DNA from: Tetmemena sp. SeJ-2015
Taxonomy: Eukaryota; Ciliophora; Spirotrichea; Sporadotrichida; Oxytrichidae
Assembly (NCBI GenBank): GCA_027382625.1
Contig: JAJKFJ010020904.1
Location: 62,001 to 126,000 of the forward strand
Direction of reading: 5' to 3'
Length of the DNA: 64,000 nucleotides
Shown: one piece after another, positions 1 through 10,100 of the stretch
How positions within the stretch are numbered: the stretch's first letter is position 1
Layout: each line of letters starts with the position of its first letter
The notes under the pieces: generated by a model
What the model was told of the DNA's origin: nothing
The model's input: the letters and a program-made list of their open reading frames with translations, nothing else
Databases searched by the model: none
Program-made: the position numbers and the translations under genes

Positions 1-701
1 AATTGTAAATATATCATTCAGAGATAAGAAATTATTTAATTAAAAAGTAAAATTAAGTAGGTAGAGTGTCTTAAATTTATTTTTATCAATTTAAATTAAG
101 ATTTTTATACCAATTTATTAAATATATCTATATTCTTATCTGAAAACTAGGGGTATAAATCGAATTAAAAATTATTAGACTTTAATTGAAATAGAAAAAT
201 ATTTTTTCATTTCTATTATCAGATAACTACCTATTTTTATTAAAAAAAGAGGTTTATGTTAGTTTTCAGATACCTCTATCGAAAACTAACATTCTCAAAA
301 ACATATAAATAACTATTACTTGAACTCTTTTAGTCAAAATTCACTCATTCTACACTGAGAGAGTAAAGTTTAGAAATATAAAATTGCTTTTTCTTAAATT
401 CTTTGATTTATACTTTTATATTAATTTCTTTAAGAATAAAAGCTTAAATTTTAATAAGAAAATTACAAATATATTGAAAATAGTACGATATTCAATCTGA
501 AGAAAAAAAGATTTAATAAAGCTACCTTAGTCTTTTCTGATTTATTTTATTTTGATTGTTTAAGAATTATGTGCACACTCACACTTTTCTAGCATATTTA
601 ATAAATAGAATGACTTATGCATTTACTATCATTTAATTCTATTTGAGATTGAGAAATAAAAACTTTTAACTTGGCAATAAACAAATTATTCTTAAACTTA
701 A
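1..701. other. AT-rich DNA, no gene seen
   Basis: AT-rich sequence with no frame that stays convincingly coding under the ciliate code (TAA/TAG as Gln). It lies downstream of the 3' end of the minus-strand coiled-coil gene that follows. No repeat or RNA gene recognised. Confidence 0.5.
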
Positions 702-2375
702 TCAGCAGCTGAAAAACGCTGCATAGAAATCTCTGTCTCCCCTCATATCATTTATTTCTTGCCATTTAAAGCGCTGGAACTCTAGTTACATAGATTGATA
801 TTCCTTTAGTTGATTCTATAACAAATCCATGTGAGCCTCAAGTTTCTTTGAGCGCTCATAAGTTTGGGTTCTCAAGGCATAAGTATCTTCAAGAATTGAT
901 CGTAGATACTTTCTGTCACTGTCGGAAAGGCTGACATTCCCAAGCTGCTGATATAGAGAGTCTATCTCTAAAGACAACTCGTGAATCATTTAAGATAGCT
1001 TGGAAGATTTCTGGCCCAACAAGTCCAAAACCTCAACTTAAATTTTAATTTCTTCCCAAGTATCAGTATGATGGATTGGTTTAACTTTGGACAACTGAAA
1101 GGATTAAGCTGAGTCTTGTGAGATAACTTATCTATCAGCTTGTTCAGAAATACCTCTATTAGCATTTTAGATGCTCAATTGATGGCTAAGTGGAACTCTT
1201 GGAGCGTATTGAGGGATATTTGAGGGAGCCTAATCAGAATCAGCGTACTCTGTCATCTTGATAGGGCGAGAAAAGCTGTGTACTGGAGCGATTACTGACC
1301 CTTCATCAGATGGATGTTAGAAAAATAACAACATATCTTCATTAAATTAAGTGTCCAACTTATTAATTTAATGTGGAGATTAAGTCTAGTCTTTAACTCT
1401 AACTGATTTGAATGCTGATTGCTGAGGAAAAGCTTGAGAAGCTTGGACTAGACTTGCTTAATCTTGATGAAGAACTTTATTATTGGCAAGAGATGAAGGG
1501 GGGTACCAAACTACTCCATTTAGAACCTTAAATCTAGAATCATAGCTTTAGTTTGCAAAAGAAACCGAGGATTATCTCAAAGAAGGCACATTTATTTTAG
1601 ACTGGTGATCGTGAGAATAGAGTGCCGAAAAACTGCGAAGTTGATTATCTTGCACAGCAGGAGGAATTGAAGTAGATAGAGAACTTTATTGCACAATACT
1701 TGAAGCTTGGTTGGGAAGCGCTCTCTATTCTTCTCTTGTGCCCGTCTAAAATTGGCTGTTAGCTCTATTATATCTGAGAATTTAATAAAAAAGAGAATTA
1801 GATTAGATATTAAAATAAAATAGAATAAAATCGTGACTGTTGAGGCGTGTCAGAATAATTGGAAATCTTTCGATTCTGCATGAAATTATTAGAAAGTTTC
1901 ATCCTGATAACTTTTATGAGGGAGAACTAAGTAAATACGTATAAGATACACATTCTTAAAATAATTAAATGATAGAATGTCTTCTTGAATGCGCGTTACA
2001 TGCCTCACTTCTTTTTAAAGAAGAAACTAATATTAATTTTTGATTTTATATATTATAAGATGCAGGGGCCTATGATTTTAAATTGCCACGAAGTAGCAAT
2101 TCTTCATTTTTATTTTAACCCATTACCAAAATTGATTAAATTTCCTTGAATAATAAGAGATGGAGATCTCTTTTAGTTTTTAAAGGAAGTCTAAGCTTGA
2201 GAAAGGGAAGAATGTTGTGAAACTGGATTTCTGTCTAGCTAATTGGAAGTGTTCTCGGAGATCATACATATTCGGTATTGTCTCGCCCCACTTCTTTGTT
2301 AAGATAAGTTTCGCGACTGTCCAGAACTGATAGTAGGATTTTACTGCTGCTACTCATATCTTGACTACCTCTCAT
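702..2375 (-). CDS. Ser/Gln-rich protein with C-terminal coiled coil (family copy 1)
   Basis: Function unknown. Read with TAA/TAG as Gln, the minus strand is open in blocks from ATG at 2375 (MRGSQDMSSSSKILLS...) to TGA at 702-704. The N-terminal half is Ser/Gln/Asn-rich. The C-terminal part, about 990 to 702, is a clean charged coiled coil (MIHELSLEIDSLYQQL..., then RKYLRSILEDTYALRTQT...), ending ...DFYAAFFSC. Frame changes near 2280, 1570 and 1300 suggest IESs, and a small repeat sits at about 1768-2145 inside the gene. Three related copies lie at 3.2, 20.7 and 25.1 kb. The plus strand is also open for long stretches here, but it lacks the family resemblance. Confidence 0.6.
1768..2145 (+). 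repeat. Small dispersed repeat, copy a (CTGAGAATTTAATA family)
   Basis: Begins TATCTGAGAATTTAATAAAA and ends with CACGAAGTAGCAA followed by TTTTAACCCATTACC. The same two ends in the same order recur at 13957-14290 (plus) and about 12640-13036 (minus); the start also recurs at 10418-10797 (minus). Roughly 340-395 bp long, without obvious terminal inverted repeats. This copy lies within coiled-coil gene copy 1, so it is either part of an IES or a disrupting insertion. Confidence 0.7.
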
Positions 2376-3156
2376 TCAAAATTGAATGAAGGATTTATTC
2401 AAAATGTTGAATATCATTAGTTGATCTTATATCAAAACTGAAAAATAAACAGTCATTGTGAGAAGCATGCACACGCCTATCTTGCAACACAGAATGAGTA
2501 ATATTGAGGGTGCCCCTGTTATTTCTGTTCATTAAACAAACTATCTATAATTTGTAATTTAAAATGAGCTTAATTTTATAATTTTCTAATATTCGACAAA
2601 CAAGATTTCATGTTTTGGCCAACTGACTCACTGACTATAATATGATTCTTATTCTTTTATTTCTCACTAATTTATTTAGAAATGAAAACCTATTTTTTAA
2701 AAGAATTTAAACTATCTAGAAACTCGCCCCTGGATGAAAATATCTCTTAAAGATAATTTAATAGCTTAAGTAGGAAATTAATAAGGTTCATTATGCAATA
2801 ATAATTTAGTTGAGAGAAATAGTTTATCCTAATTTATCCCAAAATATGTGAAGATAGTAAGAATAAGTTCATGCTAAATTTTAGCCTAAATCATGCAATC
2901 TTAAGTCTTTTAGGAAGGTCGTCTGTCTCATATTCTCTGAATTATATACCTGCTTCCTCTGTCTATTACTTTGTTTACTATCTTTTTGGAAAAATATTTA
3001 TCTAAAGAGTCTTAAGAAATGAGCTGCAAAGTTAATATGACAACAGTCAACTCCTAAATTTAATTCTATTTTTTTTAAATAAAGAGAAACATTTTAAACT
3101 CATTTAAAAAATTAAATAACAAATCTAATTAAATTTAAAAAATGCAAGCTTAGTAA
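2376..3156. other. AT-rich spacer between coiled-coil copies 1 and 2
   Basis: No sustained coding frame found in either direction. Separates the 5' end of copy 1 from the 3' end of copy 2; both genes are on the minus strand. Confidence 0.4.
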
Positions 3157-4450
3157 TCAATGGTTATTGATTGCGCTCTTATTTGTCTGTAAGCTCAAAG
3201 ATGCTGACTAATGCACACGTATCACATTGTCATACCTAATTTGGAAGCATTCCTTTCTCTTCTAAAGGTACTTTAATGTTTTTTGAATTTCATAATAGTA
3301 ATCTTTGGCAGTTAGAAGAAGAGTGTCAAGATATCTAATCTCAGCATCTATAGTTCTGATAACTGGCTCACTCTAGTATTTGGTTCTCTCTATTTCTTTG
3401 CCCTTGATCTTTTAAGAGAAGTAATCAATTTCAATATTTATCTTGTGAAGACTCTCTTTCGTCTCATCTATCATGCGCTAACATCCAGCAATTCATTCCA
3501 AAAAACTCTTTGTATGCTGGGCCTCAGCTTGCAACACATAATCAGACTATCTCTCTCGTATTTACTGCAGGCTAAAATGGCTGTCCGAGTTGCTGATTTT
3601 AACTCAAAGAAAGTTCATGGCCTTGAGGTTGCTAGCGGCTTACAGACTGTTGATTAAAATGTGGTGTGGAAATAATTGATGAAACTCTTGAATGTGAGAG
3701 GCTTTATGTTCTCTAATTCCTCTATTCAGGTCTTTCCTCTGGCAAGCCATGGCTGGAATTTACTCTAGAATCTATTTCAGAAGAGCTCACATCACTTCTT
3801 TAATTAGAAGAGTGCTAATTAAAACTAATTCTCTCTTAAAGTATATTAGAGGCTTGATATTTTTGTTCCTCTCCACTTCGAGAGTGAGGGTTCCTTTAGC
3901 CAAAGGAGAAATCTTGCCAAACTACTCTTTCATGCTAGTTTTGAATACTGACTCTCGATTATTGAAGAGAGATTTCTCTTTAGTTTGATGGCTCTGAGTT
4001 TCTTAATCACTCTTAAGCAGGCATTGATGATCCTCTTGGCTCCACTGACTAAATCCTGTTACTATTGCTTGAGGCTAGATGAGGGAAAGGACAGAAAATA
4101 TCAATATAAATAGACTAGCTAAGAGACTATCTGTTGTAGCTTATTTCATGTGGCATACTTCTATGGTTGGTATGCAGTACTGCTTGAGGCTCCATCCCTC
4201 TATGATGGTGTCTATCAGTAGGCTGATGGTCATCGCGCAAATTGTGGGAAGCTCTGATGGGCTCTCATTTTTAGTGAGAAGATTAAGAATTTTGAGAAAT
4301 TTGTAAAAAGGGTTGATTGCTTTAGGGAGTTTTGCTGTTGCGGATTGTCAAGTTCTTCTAAATTTCAATTATCTGTTTAATAATTGCCTTAAAATCCAAT
4401 TTAGCTTTGAATTTATTGAGAAGAGTTGATAAGATTTTCCATTCTGTTGT
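3157..4450 (-). CDS. Ser/Gln-rich coiled-coil protein (family copy 2, module L)
   Basis: Unknown function. Minus-strand coding blocks end at TGA 3157-3159. The C-terminal block contains ETKESLHKINIEIDYF, IRTIDAEIRYLDTLLL and KTLKYLQKRKECFQ, nearly identical to copy 4 at 25149-25334 (MDAEIRYLKSLLF..., LQKRKECFQTQYN). The middle block has GFSQWSQEDHQC, matching SFSQWSLEVYHC in copy 4. An N-terminal block near 4340 reads KNLTIRNSKTPQ, matching KELTVHSSKAP and KELTVHSSPAP in copies 3 and 4. Frames change at several points and I found no start codon in frame, so IESs or decay must be resolved. The small plus-strand ORFs at 3445-4306 are shadows. Confidence 0.55.
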
Positions 4451-5330
4451 TGTTGTTATTGACTTTATTAAATCTGTAATTTATATTTATCTTAAATTTG
4501 AATTAGATAATAGGAAATCATTAGAATTAGAAAAAATTAAATATCCAAAAATGAACTTATAAAATATTTTTAAAAAATTAAAAGGGTTAAAAAATTTTTT
4601 TTTTTTTTTTAAATGTAAAAGAATAAATTCATTTAAATAAAAGAAAATTGATAAATATGTAAAGAACTTAAAAATTCTAAATATGTAAAAAAAAAGAATG
4701 GAATTTAATTTGGAATTTTTTTTTAAAATTTTTAACAAAAATAAAATTTTCCATTTAATTATAAAAATTTAAATAACTTAAATCAATTTTTATATTTTTA
4801 ATGATATTTTCCATTGACAATAAATAAATTTAATAAATTAAGGCTTGATTTATATTTAATTTTTAAATGATTGGATTATAAATACATTTTGAAGAAGGAA
4901 AAAAATTTAATGAAGGATTAGAACTTTATTTCTCGATATAATTTAAGGCGAAATAAGAATCATTACAATTATACTTTAAGAATTTTCTTTAGCAGAAATC
5001 TTTCAAGAAATTAGGGGACCGGGACTCTTAGCACCCTAAAACGTAATCTTAAGCTCTTAATTGAGTAGCTAAGTATTAAATAAATGAAATTTTTATTATA
5101 TTTTAACAAGTTTAATAAGTTAACAATAGAATTAAATGTTTAAATAATTAAGAAGATTATAAGTGAAATATGACCAACAGTTGAAATTCTTATTCAAGAT
5201 TGAGGCTCCTAATGTTTGAATAAACAATTTTATCTAAAAATTTCATTTAGGAATAAACTTTAGCTGATAGACATGGATTTCACTTTATAAAACAATTTTT
5301 TATAAAATTTTACATCAGAAAAGACCCTCG
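4451..5330. other. AT-rich spacer with poly-T tract
   Basis: Very AT-rich, including a long T run near 4600. No coding frame supported; the minus-strand ORF at 4487-4738 is Phe/Asn/Leu-rich and looks like translated low-complexity AT. Lies between the coiled-coil gene and the small Gln/Asn-rich gene of module L. Confidence 0.5.
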
Positions 5331-5350
5331 CACTAAATCAAACTTCTTCA

Positions 5351-5995
5351 TCATTTTTCTACTACTTCAAGTTATAAAATTGTGACTTTGATTGATTGAC
5401 AGTCTTTTGCTTGGATAAACTATTTTGAGAATTTTTAAAAGCAGAAAACACTTGGTTCAAATTGTTTTCACTGTTTCCCTTTTTCCCATTTTAAGATATT
5501 TCTCGTACTTATTACTGCTGACTTCCCTTTTCATTTTCTTACGAAATTAAGAGTATCTCTCTCAGAGAAAACAAAAGTTAAAGAAAGTTTAATAAGAAAA
5601 CCTTTCAGCTTTGATTATCGAGTTGAGATTTCGTTTCATACCTAGAGCTGGAGACCATTATATCTAATTGATCATATTAAATATAAAAATTGTGTTTGTT
5701 GTTTTTGTTCTCCATATTCAGCTCGATTAAGAGATCTAGATACCTCAGCTTTACAAAATTAAGATTATAAGTTTGATCACTTTCTGTTAGAATTAGAGGG
5801 ATTGTGGGAGGTTAATTAAATCCTCCTGGACTGAGAATCTCATTCTCTGGTGATTTCTTTGGTGTGGGTCAAAAGCATTTGAAGTAACTAAAATAATATT
5901 TAAGTCTGGTCAGATCCTAAACTAAGAGGTAGAACTTTAATTTCAGAGATATTAGTTTAATTTGTACTCTTTGCATTTCTTTTCATTTGCTTCAT
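5351..5995 (-). CDS. Small Gln/Asn-rich protein (module L copy)
   Basis: Unrecognised protein. Minus-strand blocks: ATG at 5995 gives MKQMKRNAKSTNQTN followed by EIKVLPLSLGSDQT. Later blocks read NHQRMRFSVQEDLINLPQS, LRYLDLLIELNMENKN and GSQQQ...REISQNGKKGNSENN. The end at about 5351 is the first TGA after the last convincing block. A direct-orientation copy at 27290-27939 keeps the same frames (MKQMKRNAKSTKQTN, EIKVLPLSLGSDHT), which supports real coding. It is divergent to the surface-protein gene L, and its 5' end lies about 90 bp from the inversion breakpoint at 6085. Confidence 0.55.
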
Positions 5996-6193
5996 CTTCT
6001 CAAACATAAAGCTTTACTTTTGATTTTAATCATCTTTAAATAGTATTTGATTCTACAATTGAAAATTAAGGGTAGGGTAGGGTCCATATTGGTTAAACTT
6101 AAAATATCAAATGGAAGAATAATTTGGCACAAGTAATATCTTTACGCATCTACTGACATCATCAAACCTATCAGCATTCTTTATTGTAAATCT

Positions 6194-7018
6194 GGTAGGG
6201 GGACGGAAGTCCACGCCCCCTCCACTTTTTAAGATCAAAATTTATGAAAAAATGTCTTTATAGACCAAAATCATCTAAAAATGCCAAAAAATTACTAAAT
6301 TTTAGCTTTCATAATTTCCATTAGGGTCAAAATTTAAGATTACAAATTTTATAAAACGATCTTAAAATTATTTCCGAGCTCTAATTTACTCATGAATCTA
6401 AAGTCTTATGAAGATACTAGAGTTAATTTACATATTAATTATGATTTGCCACTTCACTTTTTTAAATGTGACTTAGTTGTTTTAACAATTTATTTTTGCA
6501 ATCTTAACTTGGCTATTATTTAAAGAAGAATCTGACAAGCTTAAATATAATAGCCAAGATCAATAAATCTGCAATTACATATAATCAATGCTGCAAACTC
6601 GTTGATAGCCTCTATAAAAAGCTTTCGAGGATCTCACAATATATATATACAATTTTTAAGAATAACATTTAATTCATAGTTTAAATAAGTTTTCAATTTA
6701 TCTAGCTATCTGGGACTTACTATAGAGCAGATACCCTCGCTAAAGATAGTTTTATAAAAAGTCTTGAATTGATGCTAAGTTATTTTTCGGGGAATAAACA
6801 AAATCATAACATCAATCAGTCATGAATATTAAATTCAATTAATAATAATCATAGATCATATCATAAAGAACTGAAATTCGTTAAAATGACCCTCTTGGAA
6901 ATTTTAAAAGCCAGATTCACTTTAATTATTGGCATTTTAGCTGATTTTTACAACAGATGGGGACTTTTCATGGTATTTGTTCAAATTTTGGGGTTTCCAC
7001 TTCCGTCTTTCCCCCCTC
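6194..7018. mobile_element. 0.8-kb insertion with GGACGGAAGT inverted ends
   Basis: Left end reads GGTAGGGGGACGGAAGT; the right end, reverse-complemented, reads GAGGGGGGAAAGACGGAAGT. The partner segment R lacks it: there TATTGTAAAT runs straight into sequence equivalent to that just right of 7030. No coding frame was seen inside, so it looks non-autonomous. A second copy of one end lies at about 19108 (GGGGTAGGACGGAAG). Confidence 0.7.
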
Positions 7019-7189
7019 ATAAATTTTAAATTAACTATGATTTTATTTTAAATAATGTTTATGCCGAAACTAATATTTTTAAATTAATTTTAAGAAGAAA
7101 AAACTAATTAGGTTTACAAATTTTTTTGTATCGTCTCTCTTTAAGAATTTCAAATTATTTTGACTTTAAGAAATAAATTGTAGTCTTTA

Positions 7190-10100
7190 AGATAGTAACA
7201 AGTAATATATGGTGTCAGTTACCTCAAATCCTCAGATGGCTTATTAAGTAATTGATTCATCAACCGGCTCACTAGTGAAATCATTTTATGAAATAGACAC
7301 CAGCACTTCCACCATCTCTACTCTTCTCATCCCCATGGGGTTTTTCATGGACAGCTCCAACAAAATTAAAACAATTATTTTCTTAAATTTACTGCTTGAC
7401 CTATTCACCAGCAAATTTTTCTGTACGTGAGTGCTTATACATTTTCACCCTCACAAGTTAATAACCCCATCTATTCTAAGATTTTGGGGAGGGGGTTAAA
7501 CGTAAAAAGGGGATTTTATATTGTTATTTTTTCGCAATTTTATTCCTAGCAAAACTATCTATGATTTTTGGCTAGCACAATATTACTTTTTAATCCCAAA
7601 CTATGGTGATGATGATATGCAACTTCAGGCATTTGTCACTCAAAATGGGGCTACTAACTGCGTTTCACCATTGCAGTCACCTCTCCGCCCACTACCTTGA
7701 TTCTGCAACAAATTTCGTCAATGTTTTTTCATTCGGGAAAAAATCTAGGAGTTGGGCTTTATTATAAAATTATTATTTTTAAATTTTTTGATTTTCACTT
7801 TTCGAAGGAGGGGGATCACTTGCCAGGGTTTTTTAACTTACTTCTGGGTTTTTCAATCTGCTCCCTTTTTTAGTAAAAATTTAAAAATTTTAAAATTTTT
7901 TTAAATAAAAATAGCTTTTTCTTAAAAAAATTATTTTATTTTTTATTTTTTTTGGAAGCTTTTTCCCTTTAAAAAATTTCAAAAAAAATTTTTTTTTGGT
8001 GAAAAAAATGGATGGGTTATTCTATTTTTAAAAAAGTTTTTTTCTTAAATTTTTAAATTTTTCCAAAAAATTTAAAAAAAAAAATACCCTTTTAAAAAAA
8101 TAAAAAACTTTCTTAAAATTTAAAATTTTTAGATTTTCCCCTCCTAAATGAGTTTTTAATATTTTTAGTTTAGATATTTAATATGGCTCTTTTATTATAC
8201 AATTTACATCCACAGGAGGCACTCTACTTGGAAGAATTGATGTCACTTCAACAGCAACCACTATTTCAACAACTTAGCTCAAAATATTAAATAAGTAATT
8301 AACTTGCTCAGAATGTCTACCTCAATATTATAGAACAGAAAATTATTTAAAGAATTTGAAAGGAAAAACATAACTCCTCATAATATTACTCTAGATCACT
8401 TATAGCCCAGCAATACTATATCTATTGATGAATGATGCATGCATATAATACTAAAGCTAGGAATGATTGTATCTCTGTTGCTCGTTTGTCACCATGAATG
8501 CGCAAGATCCTCAGCAGGTGCGTCTTTGAATGCTATATTTCTTTCATTTTTGCAATTCTTTCATAACACATAGCCCCGCAAAGTTAGAACACTTTTACTA
8601 CTTCACTTGCTATGTGATCTCTATATATCATCATGCAACATATATATCCTTTGATGTGAATCTTATACATGATATAATAATAGAGTATAAGAGAAAATGC
8701 ACGTTTACTGAAAAGTGTGATTAGTATCTGAAAGTTGCAACTCTACAAATTTCACCTGCAGTAAAGGAATTCCACTCTATGCATTTATCAAAGTTGTGCG
8801 CATCTTCGCAAATTCTAAGTATAAATGTATTCTGAAAGGATAGCACGTAAATTTAAGATGGTGCATCATGCTTGCATAAAGTTTGTGATGAGAGAGTTCG
8901 CATAATCAGAGAGTGCGATAGAGATCATCACTCCATTAATAGAGGATGCATACGAAAGGCTCATCGTCAGTTTGTAGAAATATGAATAAATGAAATCTAT
9001 ATTCAATCTAGATAGTTCAATTTTTAATTCATGTTGCACTGATAAAGCGTCTTAATTTAAATAACTTCCCTGTCAAATTTTAATTAATAATCTCCCTATT
9101 ATTAAAACTTATAAAGGTTAATTTACTGATTCCTTTAAATTGGTTTATTGGTCGATTTAATTATAATCAGGAGTCCAATCTTCAAAACTTTACACTATTT
9201 TTCACCAATTCAGTAAGCCACCAAATAATAAAAATATGTTTTCCATAATACATTCTGTCATTGAGTGTGCATAGATATTATTAATTAAGTCTAGCCAATC
9301 TAATATAAAGACCAGTCCAGTTAAAATGGCATTTTATACATTCAAGAGTGAGTGAAGGGTACTTGGAGGAGAACATCCTATTGGAGGAGTTAGAATGACT
9401 TTAATAAGTAATTTTTGGTTTGTTGGACGGAAAGAAATGCGTTCTTTGGATGCTTGGAGACTCAAATGCGGGCAATCAACTCTGAAGGGATATATCGAAG
9501 AGATATATATGTGTGAGAAGCTCCTGGACGCATCTTCACAGTTCATTGTGGATCAGAAGGTCGAAGAGGTCTCACTCTCAATATCAACTTCCTCAACAAA
9601 CGAAATTTGTCAAAGGTGAAACTACTTATGAGGGAGAAGAATATCCGGTCAACATCAAACATAGCGTAGCGAGGTCAGATACAAAGGCTGAAAGATTATT
9701 GTCTCCTCGGATTACGATCCCCATGAGTTTATAAAGGGCGAGCACCTCGAGTCGTTCAAGAACAGATTTGTATTTGTGAAGATGATCAGAGAGAATAGGA
9801 AGGGTGCCAGAGTTTCGCAATGAGCAGCATGCAGTTCGCTAACCTCTTCGAGGACAGGCTGATCAAAGACAAGCTTCTTATTTACAGGATGGACGATAAG
9901 ATGGAACCATTCACAGAAGACTACACTCAAGATGCCACATTGCAGAAACGAAGCTTCTTGGAATGATCACATAAAAACTGACATCGTATTTAGAACTACT
10001 TGAATTCTTCCATCATATTAAGTTCTTGCTCATTGAAATCTGCTATTCACGCACCCTAAATGTCTTTAAATTAATCTAAATTTTATAGTTAAAAGGGTTT

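Noticed and set aside
1030..1770. Plus-strand open stretches (for example QLVQKYLYQHFRCSI, LLNLDEELYYWQEMK)
   Set aside because: Open because TAA/TAG are not stops here, but the minus strand is also open, joins to a clear coiled coil with start and TGA stop, and resembles three other copies.
3445..4306. Three plus-strand ORFs opposite coiled-coil copy 2
   Set aside because: They end at TAA or TAG, which are not stops in this code, and the minus strand carries the family-conserved frame.
6069..6083. GGGTAGGGTAGGG as a telomere or chromosome end
   Set aside because: Only about two repeats, not the C4A4/G4T4 telomere of spirotrichs, and the sequence continues into the duplicated module.
8530..8724. 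64-codon ORF within the left inverted repeat of the transposon
   Set aside because: Not preserved in the matching right inverted repeat, which differs by indels at that point.
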